Below the pieces are notes generated by a model. It had not been told where the DNA came from. It did not search any database and worked only from the letters and a program-made list of their open reading frames with translations. Shown here in pieces: positions 54,612 through 63,051 of a stretch of DNA of 64,000 nt. The stretch is from the NCBI GenBank assembly GCA_016780385.1, contig JADHLY010000005.1, forward strand, positions 1 through 64,000, written 5' to 3'. The translations under genes were made by a program, and so were the position numbers. Position 1 is the first letter of the stretch. Every line of letters starts with the position of its first letter. Source of the stretch: Flavobacteriales bacterium. Lineage in GTDB: Bacteria; Bacteroidota; Bacteroidia; Flavobacteriales_D; Sanyastnellaceae.

Positions 54612-55232
54612 ATGAACATGCTCAAGAATTTGGCCCTGTGCTGCGGTGCTTTGGCCATCGCGCTTTCGTCCACTGCCCAGTTCAAGGGAATCGTGGTAGA
54701 AGAAGTGGACAATAAAGGCATCGTGCCGGGCAAGACGTACCGCATTTATGCCCAAATGGAAGCGGAGGGCGACGTGGTCGACGCCATCTTCGGCGATGGG
54801 GAGGACTACCTCGAGGTCAAGAGCACCGCACCATTCTATCAGCACGAACGGGGCGGCAACGCCGCCAATGAGCTGCAGCGTTCTGATGTACAAACCCTCG
54901 AAGGCTTGGCCTACGACAGCTGGGTGACCATCGGGTACGAGGACAACTACATGAATGCACTGACGGCCTTCCTGATGGACTTTTCGGAGTTCGAAACAGG
55001 AGGTCGGCTCTACACCAACAATGGCGCCTGGTTTGTGACGCCAGACATGCGCCAGGCCGCCGCAGGTCCTGATGGAAAGCTGCTGTTGATGCAGTTGACC
55101 ACTGAAGGCGACATCTCAGGCCGCATCAATCTCCACGGCCGCACGCGTCCTGTGCCCATGAAGACCCAGCCAGACAGCCTCGCGCCCCGATTGATTGACG
55201 AGCGTAACATCGCCATTGACATCAAAGGCTGA
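54612..55232 (+). CDS. Single-domain secreted DSWVTIG protein
   Basis: 206 aa from ATG 54612 (a TTG at 54606 overlaps the previous stop). Signal peptide LALCCGALAIALSSTAQ, then one complete DSWVTIG domain: KTYRIYAQME, VDAIFGDGEDYL, FYQHERGG, AYDSWVTIGYEDNY, FETGGRLYTNNGAWFVTPD and KLLLMQLTTEGD. No Cys repeats and no sorting tail. It is the minimal version of the domain found once or twice in the genes at 11178, 13079 and 50483, and is co-transcribed with the type B cargo and PorP/SprF, so it probably works at the cell surface with them. Function unknown. Confidence 0.8.
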   Translation: MNMLKNLALCCGALAIALSSTAQFKGIVVEEVDNKGIVPGKTYRIYAQMEAEGDVVDAIFGDGEDYLEVKSTAPFYQHERGGNAANELQRSDVQTLEGLAYDSWVTIGYEDNYMNALTAFLMDFSEFETGGRLYTNNGAWFVTPDMRQAAAGPDGKLLLMQLTTEGDISGRINLHGRTRPVPMKTQPDSLAPRLIDERNIAIDIKG

Positions 55233-55263
55233 GGCCAACACAACTCAACCGTTTGGATTGAGC

Positions 55264-55295
55264 ACAAAAAAGGCACCTTCGGGTGCCTTTTTTGT
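55264..55295. terminator. Bidirectional terminator, end of SprF operon and msrB
   Basis: Stem of at least 12 bp (AAAAAAGGCACC/GGTGCCTTTTTT) with TTCG tetraloop and A and T tracts on both sides, between convergent genes. Confidence 0.9.
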
Positions 55296-55315
55296 TATTC
55301 AGCGTTTCGTGCGGC

Positions 55316-55849
55316 TCAATCGTAGCGCACCCCTTGAACGGCGGTAGAGTCGGCGACGAACTGTAAGGCGGCCGAATTGATGCAATAGCGCAGGCCTGTG
55401 GGCCTGGGGCCGTCCTCAAATACGTGGCCGAGGTGGCCGCCGCAAGCAGAACAGGTGACCTCTACACGGCGCATGCCCCAGCTGTCGTCTTCCTTTTCCA
55501 CGATGGCGCTTCCTTCAGCGGGTTTGAAGAAACTGGGCCATCCAGTGCCCGACTCGAACTTGTGGTCTGAGTCAAACAGCGCAAGGCCGCAACCTGCGCA
55601 TTGGTAGGTGCCCTTTTCGTGGAGGTCCCAATACTCACCAGAGAACGCCCGTTCTGTTCCCTTTTCTCTCAGGACGAAACAGGCCATGTGGGGAAGCTCT
55701 TCTCGCCATTCGGCCTCGGATTTGTTGACGGTTGTGGTGCTGTCGGTCGCTGCGGGCTCATCGTTGGACGGCTCGTTTTGTGCGCTGCACGATGGGGCAA
55801 GGGCACAACAGGCCATCAGGAGGAGGGAGTGGAGGCTGTGTTTTGTCAT
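55316..55849 (-). CDS. msrB: Peptide-methionine (R)-S-oxide reductase, lipoprotein form
   Basis: 177 aa. Lipoprotein-like signal (LAPSC) and a low-complexity Ser/Thr linker, then a full MsrB domain: zinc motifs CAGCGLALF and CSACGGHLGHVF, substrate region GTGWPSFFKP, and catalytic Cys in GLRYCINSAAL. It repairs oxidised methionine in exported proteins. Start overlaps the uvrA stop by 4 nt. Confidence 0.93.
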   Translation of the reverse strand: MTKHSLHSLLLMACCALAPSCSAQNEPSNDEPAATDSTTTVNKSEAEWREELPHMACFVLREKGTERAFSGEYWDLHEKGTYQCAGCGLALFDSDHKFESGTGWPSFFKPAEGSAIVEKEDDSWGMRRVEVTCSACGGHLGHVFEDGPRPTGLRYCINSAALQFVADSTAVQGVRYD

Positions 55850-58755
55850 GGCGTCTTGTATTGTGTGTTCAGACGCTCCTTCAGGAACGCTGCTGTCTTG
55901 GATTGCACGGATTGTGCCACAATTTCTGGCGCACCCGTGGCGACCAGCGCGCCACCATGTTTTCCGCCACCTGGGCCCAGGTCCACGATGTGGTCCGCAG
56001 CCGCCATGACATCGAGGTTGTGCTCCACACAGATCACCGTATGGCCTTGTTTGATGAGGGCGTCAAATGCAGCGAGCAACTGAACCACATCATGGAAATG
56101 CAGGCCCGTCGTCGGTTCGTCAAAGATGAAGACGGTATGGCCGGCCCTGTCTCCCTTGGCCAGGAACGCTCCGAGCTTGATCCGCTGGGCTTCTCCACCG
56201 CTGAGTGTGGTGGCGCTTTGACCGATGCGGACATAACCAAGGCCCACGTCAATCAGCGGGGCAAGCTTGCGAACGATGGATTTTTCTGCTGACGTGGGTT
56301 TGGGGCGGGCCGCAAAAAAGGCCGAGGCATCCGCTACCGTCATTTCGAGGATGTCGTGGATGCTGCGCCCGTCGACGGTGACTTCGAGAACGGCATCGGT
56401 GAAGCGCCGGCCTTTGCAGGCGTCACAAGTCAAAGTCACGTCGGCCATGAACTGCATGCCGATGGACACCCGCCCTTCGCCTTCGCAAGTCTCGCAGCGC
56501 CCACCGCTGGTGTTGAAGCTGAAGACCGAAGGTTTGTAGCCCCGATTTCGGGAGAGCGGCTGGGCCGCAAAACAAGCCCGAACATCGTCCCAAGCCTTGA
56601 CATAGGTGGCCGGGTTGGATCGGCTGCTTTTGCCGATGGGATTCTGGTCCACGAATTCGACCCCCTCGATGCGGTGGAAGTCTCCGGAGAGGCCGTCGCT
56701 GACCCCGGGCCGGTCCCCTCCGAGATCGAGGTGGCGCGTGAGCAGGGGGTACAGAATGCGTTTGACCAAGGTGCTCTTTCCCGATCCGGATACCCCTGTG
56801 ACGACGTTCAAGGCCTGCAGCAGGAAGGTCGCATCGACGCCTTGAAGGTTGTGTTCCTTGGCCTGCAGGACGCCCAATTGACCAGCACCTGGCCTGCGGG
56901 AGGGGGGAATCTCAATGCCACGCTCACCACGCAGATACTGGGCGGTCAGGGAGTCCTTTGCGGCCAAAAGTTCGGATTGGGTGCCGGAGAACACCACTTC
57001 GCCGCCTTCGGATCCAGCCAATGGCCCCATGTCAATCACGTGGTCAGCCGCGCGGATGACCGCCTCCTCGTGCTCCACCACCACCACGGTGTTGCCCAGG
57101 TCGCGCAGGCCATTGAGCACCTTGATCAACCGTTCCGTATCGAAAGGATGCAGGCCGATGCTGGGCTCATCGAGGACATAGGTGCTGCCGACAAGGCTGC
57201 TGCCGAGGCTGGTGCCCAATTGGATGCGCTGGCTTTCCCCGCCACTCAGCGTGGCAGAACCCCGATTCAAGTTCAAATACCCGAGACCGACATCGAGCAG
57301 AAATTGCAGGCGGTGTTCAAGTTCGATCAGGAGGCGGTGCGCAATGGTACGCTCGTTGTCATTGAGGTTGAGTTCTTGAAGGACCTGCAGCACCTCATCG
57401 ATGGGCCGGGACAACAAGTCGGGCAGCGCATGACCGTCCACTCGGACGTATGTGGCTTCTGCTTTGAGTCGGCTGCCTCCACAGGCATCACAGGCCGTGC
57501 GTCCCCGATATCGGCTGAGCATCACCCGGTTTTGGATCTTGTAGCTCTTGGCTTCGAGGCGTCCGAAGAAGTCATCGATGCCCTTCCACCATTTGTTGCC
57601 TTGCCAAAGCAGGCGTCGCTGGGCTGCGGAGAGCTCCACATAGGGTGTGTGCACAGGAAAGTCGACCGCGTGGGCATGTTCCAAAAGGCGCTGCTTGTAA
57701 CGGCTCGCCTTTTCACCCCGCCAAGGCGCCACCGCGTCCTCGTATACGGACTTCGACGGATCAGGAATCACCAGGTCCTCGCTGATGCCAATCACATGGC
57801 CAAAGCCTTCACAGCGGGGGCAAGCACCCTGAGGACTGTTGAAGCTGAACAGGTCAGGAGACGGCCATTCGAAGGCCATGCCGTCCAATTCGAAGCGGTC
57901 GCTGAAGGCGTCGGTGCGTATGCTGCCGTCGGGCTGCACCCAATGCAGGAGGCAATGTCCGCGGCCTTCATAGAATGCTGTTTCCACGGAGTCGGCCAGG
58001 CGGTGGTTAAACCCCTCGATGTCTCCATCTTTTGCTGGAACCGCCAGCCTGTCGATGACCAACTCAAGGGCGTCAGGCAGTGGTGTGGCGTCGTTGGCTT
58101 CTGCGGCCATATCGGCCAAGGCGACGGGCTGTTCATCGGCCCTCAGTCGCGCAAACCCCTGCTGTTGCCAAATGTCAAGTTGGGCTTTGAGCGGCCGTCC
58201 TTCGGGCAAGCTGACGGGGGCACAGACCATGAATCTCATCCCGCTGTCGGCCGCGTTGACCGCATTTACGACATCGGTCACGGTGTCCCGTTTGACTTCT
58301 TGGCCGGATATAGGGCTGTAGGTTTTGCCGATGCGCGCCCACATCAGTTTGAGGTGGTCGTGGATTTCGGTGACCGTGCCGACGGTGGACCGGCTGCTGC
58401 GGGAGGTGACGCGTTGTTCCACGGCGATGGCCGGGGTCAGGTTGTCAATCTTGTCCACGTCGGGTTTCTCCATCCGTCCGGCAAATTGCCGCACATAGGC
58501 GCTCAGGCTTTCGACGTAACGGCGCTGGCCTTCGGCATACAATGTGTCAAAGGCCAAGGAGCTCTTGCCCGAGCCACTCAGGCCTGTAATGACCGTGAGG
58601 GCACCGAGCGGAATGTCGACATCCACGCCTTTGAGGTTGTGCATGCGCGCGCCGCGGATGCGAATCTCCCGTGGCAATTCCGCCATGGTCTCCGAGGCGT
58701 TGCTTCCCTGAACAGGGGGTGAAGCAGGGGGTGAAGGCTCGGATTTTCTGGGCAT
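55846..58755 (-). CDS. uvrA: UvrA, excinuclease ABC subunit A
   Basis: 969 aa, damage-recognition ATPase of nucleotide excision repair. Two ABC modules: P-loops GLSGSGKSSLAF and GVSGSGKSTLV, signatures ATLSGGESQRIQLG and TTLSGGEAQRIKLG, Walker B YVLDEPSIGLHP and FIFDEPTTGLHF. Zinc modules CPRCEGFG/CDACGGSR and CETCEGEG/CDACKGRR are complete. The start at ATG 58755 (MPRKSEP) or 58686 (MAELPREIRI) is more plausible than the frame's first ATG at 58887. Co-transcribed with msrB. Bacteroidetes often carry two UvrA genes; which copy this is cannot be told here. Confidence 0.93.
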   Translation of the reverse strand: MPRKSEPSPPASPPVQGSNASETMAELPREIRIRGARMHNLKGVDVDIPLGALTVITGLSGSGKSSLAFDTLYAEGQRRYVESLSAYVRQFAGRMEKPDVDKIDNLTPAIAVEQRVTSRSSRSTVGTVTEIHDHLKLMWARIGKTYSPISGQEVKRDTVTDVVNAVNAADSGMRFMVCAPVSLPEGRPLKAQLDIWQQQGFARLRADEQPVALADMAAEANDATPLPDALELVIDRLAVPAKDGDIEGFNHRLADSVETAFYEGRGHCLLHWVQPDGSIRTDAFSDRFELDGMAFEWPSPDLFSFNSPQGACPRCEGFGHVIGISEDLVIPDPSKSVYEDAVAPWRGEKASRYKQRLLEHAHAVDFPVHTPYVELSAAQRRLLWQGNKWWKGIDDFFGRLEAKSYKIQNRVMLSRYRGRTACDACGGSRLKAEATYVRVDGHALPDLLSRPIDEVLQVLQELNLNDNERTIAHRLLIELEHRLQFLLDVGLGYLNLNRGSATLSGGESQRIQLGTSLGSSLVGSTYVLDEPSIGLHPFDTERLIKVLNGLRDLGNTVVVVEHEEAVIRAADHVIDMGPLAGSEGGEVVFSGTQSELLAAKDSLTAQYLRGERGIEIPPSRRPGAGQLGVLQAKEHNLQGVDATFLLQALNVVTGVSGSGKSTLVKRILYPLLTRHLDLGGDRPGVSDGLSGDFHRIEGVEFVDQNPIGKSSRSNPATYVKAWDDVRACFAAQPLSRNRGYKPSVFSFNTSGGRCETCEGEGRVSIGMQFMADVTLTCDACKGRRFTDAVLEVTVDGRSIHDILEMTVADASAFFAARPKPTSAEKSIVRKLAPLIDVGLGYVRIGQSATTLSGGEAQRIKLGAFLAKGDRAGHTVFIFDEPTTGLHFHDVVQLLAAFDALIKQGHTVICVEHNLDVMAAADHIVDLGPGGGKHGGALVATGAPEIVAQSVQSKTAAFLKERLNTQYKTP

Positions 58756-58964
58756 GGGGCGAATTTCGGACAAGACGCCCGATGGGTCGTTAACACGCTT
58801 TGGGGCGCAGTGGTTCGCCTTTGGAATAAAATCTCCGTATATTAGAGAAGCAATGCAGCCCATGCTGCACACAAAACAGTAGGCCATACGTCAGACACTA
58901 CCCTCACCGCACGTCACTTCCTGATCGGTTACCGTTCTACGGTGCGTGCACAATTCGTAGTGTC

Positions 58965-59552
58965 ATGGCCCAACAGCCCAACCCCGACCGCGCGCTCATC
59001 GCGCAATTCCAACAAGGCGACCAACGCGCCTTCGATGCCCTGTTCACCCGTCACCGGGACCAGGTGTATACCAAGCTTTACCTGCTCGTCCGCGACCACG
59101 ATGTGGCTGCCGACCTCTTTCAGGATGTCTTCATCAAAGTGGTGGATGTCCTGAGGAGTGGCAAGTACAACGAGGAAGGGAAGTTTTTGCCGTGGGTGCT
59201 GCGCATTGCACACAACGCGGGCATTGACCATTTCCGTCGCCAGAAGAAGATGCCGATGAGCAGGGGAACCGAAGAGTTCGACTTGCTCGGCGGCCTGCAG
59301 GATGGCAATCCCACCCGCGAAGAAGAAATCATTTCCGAGCGCATCCTTTCTGATGTGCGCGGACTCGTCGAGCTATTGCCCGATGAACAGTGCGAAGTGG
59401 TACAGATGCGCATGTACCGCGAGATGAGTTTCAAGGACATCGCGGATGCCACTGGCGTCAGCATCAATACGGCTTTGGGGCGCATGCGCTATGCGTTGAT
59501 CAACCTTCGCAAGATGATGGCAGAGCAAGATGTATCCCTCACGCTGGACTAG
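58965..59552 (+). CDS. ECF-type RNA polymerase sigma factor
   Basis: 195 aa sigma-70 family region 2 plus region 4. Region 2: DQRAFDALFTRHRDQVYTKLY, ADLFQDVFIKV, KFLPWVLRIAHNAGIDHFRR. Region 4: LPDEQCEVVQMRMYREMSFKDIADATGVSINTALGRMRYAL (helix-turn-helix). Divergent from uvrA with a 209-bp gap that must carry both promoters. Followed by a terminator and a small ORF of a type that often trails such sigma factors in this phylum. No anti-sigma gene adjacent. Confidence 0.9.
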   Translation: MAQQPNPDRALIAQFQQGDQRAFDALFTRHRDQVYTKLYLLVRDHDVAADLFQDVFIKVVDVLRSGKYNEEGKFLPWVLRIAHNAGIDHFRRQKKMPMSRGTEEFDLLGGLQDGNPTREEEIISERILSDVRGLVELLPDEQCEVVQMRMYREMSFKDIADATGVSINTALGRMRYALINLRKMMAEQDVSLTLD

Positions 59553-59579
59553 TATCACTGAGCGACACACCGAAAAATC

Positions 59580-59609
59580 AAAGGGCCGGGCAATAACACC
59601 CGGCCCTTT
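59580..59609 (+). terminator. Intrinsic terminator after the sigma factor gene
   Basis: 11-bp perfect stem AAAGGGCCGGG/CCCGGCCCTTT with an 8-nt loop. Confidence 0.75.
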
Positions 59610-59655
59610 GCGTTGATAGGGCGTCTGACACGTGTCGGACACCATTCAAACGCGC

Positions 59656-59817
59656 ATGGAGCATACTACCCCGAATTCCCCTTCCGACGCCCTTTTTGTT
59701 CCCCCTGCTGCTGACCAGTGGTCGGCTCCGGAGCACGCCATCGCCAACGTATTGGCCTATGCCCGTTCGACAGCTTCAGGCAGCACTGCCTTGGGCGGTG
59801 CGGTGCATCTGAACTGA
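59656..59817 (+). CDS. Small protein following the ECF sigma factor
   Basis: 53 aa from ATG 59656 (MEHTTPNSPSDALFVPP; a GTG at 59632 is also in frame). The C-terminal half IANVLAYARSTASGS...LN follows the loose pattern of short proteins that I have seen encoded after ECF sigma factors in Flavobacteria. It lies beyond the terminator and abuts the convergent exonuclease stop. It may be a sigma-associated regulator, but this is inference. Confidence 0.5.
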   Translation: MEHTTPNSPSDALFVPPAADQWSAPEHAIANVLAYARSTASGSTALGGAVHLN

Positions 59818-61146
59818 TCAGCACTCCTCCGCTTCGAGGAAATGACGCTCCAAAGCGGCGTCAATGCGGCCCGAACCCGAGTCGAATTGCCATTCGTCGA
59901 GCTGGGCGTCTCCGGCAAACCGGTAGGCGCGGAAGCGTCCGCCTTCCATCATGATTTCCGGTGTGGTACCCTGCGGCGTATCCGCCAGGCCGATCACTTC
60001 GCTGAGGGCCTGTTTCGCCCGTGCCGCAGTCACCGTCTTCCACCACGTATCGTGTCGCACGTTGTGCAATGTCCGAGATGCGGCATTGTCGACCCATCCT
60101 TCGCCCCAAGCCGTGCCGGGGAGTCCGCACCAGGCGGGGTTCAAACCGTGGCGATGGACCACATCCCTCAACCAAGCTTCCCCCTCGCTCTTGGCGCGAA
60201 ACCGCTGCACGGCAGTGGGCTTGCTGCCCTTGACAAGCGAAAGACGAGTGGTGCCGGCGCGGCAGGTGAAGCGTTCGATGGACCATCCTTTTCCCACCAC
60301 TTTCTGCGCGGCATTCAGCGGGGGGTGATGGCGACGGATGAGCACGTCCTCGAGGATGAGGGCCATGAGTTCCGATCCCGTTTCTTCCCATGTGACCTTG
60401 TGCACCATGCGCCGGAGCTCTTGCGCTCGGGTGGGGTTGGATGAGTTGTTGAAATGCTGGCGTACCCGAGAGGAGAGGTTTTTGCTCATGCCGATGTACG
60501 CGATGCTGCCCCGTTCATCCAGAAAGCGATAGACGCCAGGGGTGGCGGGCAGATCCGCCAATGCGTCGGGTGGGAGGTTGGGCGGCCACCAAGAGGTGCC
60601 GTCCCCACGGCCGATTTCCGCTGTGATTTCGTCAGCCCTTTGGGCCCATAGTTTGGAAAACAGGATGGCCGTCGCGGTCGCGTCTCCCCATGCCCTGTGG
60701 TGGGCTTCGTTTTCGATGTCGAAGTAGGCGCACAGCGCACCGAGGCTATAGCGCTGGGGCCCCTTGAGCCATTTGCGTGACATCCGAACGGTGCACAGTC
60801 GGCGTGGGTTGTAGTGCAGTCCGTTGGCCTTGAATGCGGCCTGGAGATAGCGCAGATCGAAGCCGACATTGTGGGCGACAAATACCGCGTCTCCGAGAAA
60901 CTGCAGGAGGTCCTCAGCCACATGGGCGAAAGGCGGGGCCTCCGAGACCATGTGGTCGTCAATCCCGGTCAGCCGCGTGATGCCCGCCGGAATGGAGGCC
61001 TCGGGATGTATGAGGTGCACCCACCGGTCCAATTCGTGTTGCCCATCGTGCAGAATGGCCGCGACCTCGGTGATGTTGGCCCCATTTGGAGGGCCTCCGG
61101 TGGTCTCGATATCGACGATGACAAATTGAAGTGGGGTCTTGCTCAT
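59818..61146 (-). CDS. DnaQ-type 3'-5' exonuclease fused to GIY-YIG nuclease
   Basis: 442 aa. N-terminal ~175 residues are a DEDDh exonuclease of the PolIII-epsilon type: FVIVDIETTGG (ExoI), VAHNVGFDLRYL (ExoII), HHRAWGDATATAIL (ExoIII). After ~30 residues a GIY-YIG domain as in UvrC begins: ATPGVYRFLDERGSIAYIGMSKNLSSRVRQHF. The remaining ~190 residues have no further nuclease motif I recognise. No UvrC HhH or RNase H half. Such fusions are known but uncharacterised. Start MSKTPLQFV. Probably DNA repair. Confidence 0.88.
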   Translation of the reverse strand: MSKTPLQFVIVDIETTGGPPNGANITEVAAILHDGQHELDRWVHLIHPEASIPAGITRLTGIDDHMVSEAPPFAHVAEDLLQFLGDAVFVAHNVGFDLRYLQAAFKANGLHYNPRRLCTVRMSRKWLKGPQRYSLGALCAYFDIENEAHHRAWGDATATAILFSKLWAQRADEITAEIGRGDGTSWWPPNLPPDALADLPATPGVYRFLDERGSIAYIGMSKNLSSRVRQHFNNSSNPTRAQELRRMVHKVTWEETGSELMALILEDVLIRRHHPPLNAAQKVVGKGWSIERFTCRAGTTRLSLVKGSKPTAVQRFRAKSEGEAWLRDVVHRHGLNPAWCGLPGTAWGEGWVDNAASRTLHNVRHDTWWKTVTAARAKQALSEVIGLADTPQGTTPEIMMEGGRFRAYRFAGDAQLDEWQFDSGSGRIDAALERHFLEAEEC

Positions 61147-61189
61147 GCAATCAAAGGACAGGGGCAGGTCCATCATGGACGTACGGTGC

Positions 61190-61197
61190 TAAATTTC
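61190..61197 (+). promoter_or_regulatory. Probable -7 box, 3 nt from start
   Basis: TAAATTTC (one mismatch to TAnnTTTG), then ggc and ATG 61201. Confidence 0.4.
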
Positions 61198-61200
61198 GGC

Positions 61201-62160
61201 ATGATGTTCATTCAACATCCCACAAGGTCCTTGTGCGGTTTCTTCCTGATGTGCCTGCCGCTGTTGACTTCGGCCCAGGTGTTCAATTACGAGCCCTACG
61301 ACGACAGCGATCTGCTGGGTGACTTCGAGCGCCCGAAGCAGTTGCATTTCGGCATGAACATCAACATCGGTAAGGCAGGAGGGAAGTCCAGTGTGTTCTA
61401 CAACGGCACGGGATTCTCGGAACTCGGCGATGTGTTTCGCGAGCTGATCAGCATTCCCGAACGGCTGGATTGGAACAGCGTGGCAGGCGGCTCTGGAAAC
61501 ACGGTGCGCAATCAAATTGCCCAATCACTCGGCATAGCCAATGCCGGAGCCATGTCCGTGGCGACCTATCCCATAGACCAGCGCTATGACGTGGGCTTCG
61601 GCTTTGGGCTCAGGGTATTGCAGCGTTTCAATTTGGAGAATTCACTCGTGATGGACGTGGACATTTGGCGCTTGAAGTCACGTGGGGCTTGGCAGTTGAA
61701 CACAGGGGAGCTGCCCGATCAGGGACAGGGCTCTACCGACCTCCGCGACTTCGGGATTTTTGGTGCGGAGGACCGGACGGCGATCTCCCTGGGGTACCGC
61801 ACGGCAAGTCCCATCGACCACAGTATGAGTTGGATTTTCGAGTTCGGTGGCAACATGACTGCGACACGCATCCGCGACCATTACATCGAAGTGGCGGGCA
61901 ATACGTATGACCTGATCGTCCCCATCGGTGGGCAAGTTGGCGGCCAGGGCATTCAGGAGCTGACCTGGGGCATAGGATATGGGGGCTATGTGCGCCTGGG
62001 CGCTGAGGCATACATGGACGCAGGGGCCGGCCTCGAACTCAGCTATCGCCTTGGATATGACGGCATCGTGCTGGGGACTTCGGATTTCCGCGTCTTCAAT
62101 CACGCCATACAGCTGACTTGGCTTTTCCCGCCACCGCAGTCAGTCGCCGCCAGTTTCTGA
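61201..62160 (+). CDS. Putative outer-membrane beta-barrel protein
   Basis: 319 aa with signal peptide (LCGFFLMCLPLLTSAQ). Alternating hydrophobic/polar strands with aromatic ends (YDVGFGFGLRVLQRF, SWIFEFGGNMTATRI, GGYVRLGAEAYMDAGAGLELSY, HAIQLTWLF) indicate a ~12-14-stranded barrel. No specific family recognised. Start 61201 or the ATG at 61204. It opens the phosphorelay run but precedes hpt by 17 bp, so it may be co-transcribed with it. Confidence 0.7.
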   Translation: MMFIQHPTRSLCGFFLMCLPLLTSAQVFNYEPYDDSDLLGDFERPKQLHFGMNINIGKAGGKSSVFYNGTGFSELGDVFRELISIPERLDWNSVAGGSGNTVRNQIAQSLGIANAGAMSVATYPIDQRYDVGFGFGLRVLQRFNLENSLVMDVDIWRLKSRGAWQLNTGELPDQGQGSTDLRDFGIFGAEDRTAISLGYRTASPIDHSMSWIFEFGGNMTATRIRDHYIEVAGNTYDLIVPIGGQVGGQGIQELTWGIGYGGYVRLGAEAYMDAGAGLELSYRLGYDGIVLGTSDFRVFNHAIQLTWLFPPPQSVAASF

Positions 62161-62177
62161 ATGAAAAAGACCGCTGT

Positions 62178-62519
62178 ATGCGGTATCTTGCCCCTGTAGA
62201 TATGGAGATCATTGACCGCTTGTCTGCCGGAGATCCGGAGAAGAAGAAATACTACATCCGACTGTTTTTAGACACGTTGGAGCCTGAATTGGACAACCTC
62301 AAGGCTGCCAACGTGGCCCAACCTCAGGAGCCCATTCGCGCCATTCTGCACAAATTGAAGAGCCAAGTTCAAACCATTGGAGCGGCAGAAACCCACGCGC
62401 TGATGGCCCAACAGGAGCAGCACATCAAGGAAGGCGGTCAGATTGACCAGCCCCAATTGGATGAGACCTGCGCCCAGCTCTCTACATTGATTGAAAACCT
62501 GCAAGAGTTACTGAAATGA
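62178..62519 (+). CDS. Histidine-containing phosphotransfer (Hpt) protein
   Basis: 113 aa helical protein with the Hpt core IRAILHKLKSQVQTIGA (phospho-accepting His in LHKLKSQ) and DLLRxFLD-type LFLDTLEPEL. A relay between a hybrid kinase and a response regulator. Start ATG 62178 or 62202. Overlaps the receiver gene by 4 nt (ATGA), so the two are co-translated. Confidence 0.8.
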   Translation: MRYLAPVDMEIIDRLSAGDPEKKKYYIRLFLDTLEPELDNLKAANVAQPQEPIRAILHKLKSQVQTIGAAETHALMAQQEQHIKEGGQIDQPQLDETCAQLSTLIENLQELLK

Positions 62520-63004
62520 GCAAGCATTTGAAAGTCGCGCTGGTCGACGATGACATCCCCAACACGGAAGTCCTCCGTGATTTCCTCATTCGCAATGGCT
62601 ACAGCCATGTGGACAAGTACCACGATGGCGAGAGCTTTTTGGAGAGCTTGGACCGCTTTGACGAGCGGGCTGTGGTGTTGGACTTTGACCTGAGTGGTAG
62701 CGGTGACCTGAACGGCCTTGAAGTGCTCGAAGCCGTGAAGGAGCGCAGCCCAAGCACGCACGTGATTTTCTTCAGTGGACAGGACAGCCTTGAAGTGGCC
62801 GTTGAAAGCCTCAAAAACGGAGCGGACGACTACATCGTGAAGTCCAATGCGGCTTTCGCCCTGGTCAAGACGTCCCTCGACAAGGTCTACGACATTCAAG
62901 TCCTCAAGCTCAATGAGCGCCGCAGCCAGCGCATCAGCTGGATCATGGCCATCGGTTGGATGGCGACGATTGCAGGTGTGGCCCTCTTCTTCGCCGGACG
63001 TTGA
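62516..63004 (+). CDS. Response-regulator receiver domain with C-terminal membrane anchor
   Basis: 162 aa. Receiver domain (1-125): acidic pair VALVDDDIPN, phospho-Asp in VVLDFDLSG, Thr/Ser switch IFFSGQDS, and Lys in DDYIVKSNA. Instead of a DNA-binding or enzymatic output it ends in a basic linker (NERRSQRISW) and one membrane helix (IMAIGWMATIAGVALFFAG). A membrane-tethered receiver is unusual. It overlaps hpt and faces a convergent hybrid kinase with two receivers. Confidence 0.85.
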   Translation: MSKHLKVALVDDDIPNTEVLRDFLIRNGYSHVDKYHDGESFLESLDRFDERAVVLDFDLSGSGDLNGLEVLEAVKERSPSTHVIFFSGQDSLEVAVESLKNGADDYIVKSNAAFALVKTSLDKVYDIQVLKLNERRSQRISWIMAIGWMATIAGVALFFAGR

Positions 63005-63051
63005 TGTGCACGGCCCGGTAGGGGCCTGATGTGTGCCCCCACCGCGTTCCG

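Noticed and set aside
56356-58722. 788-codon plus-strand open frame opposite uvrA
   Set aside because: It lies entirely antisense to an intact, conserved uvrA. The translation has no domain or signal peptide and is a product of high GC and codon bias.
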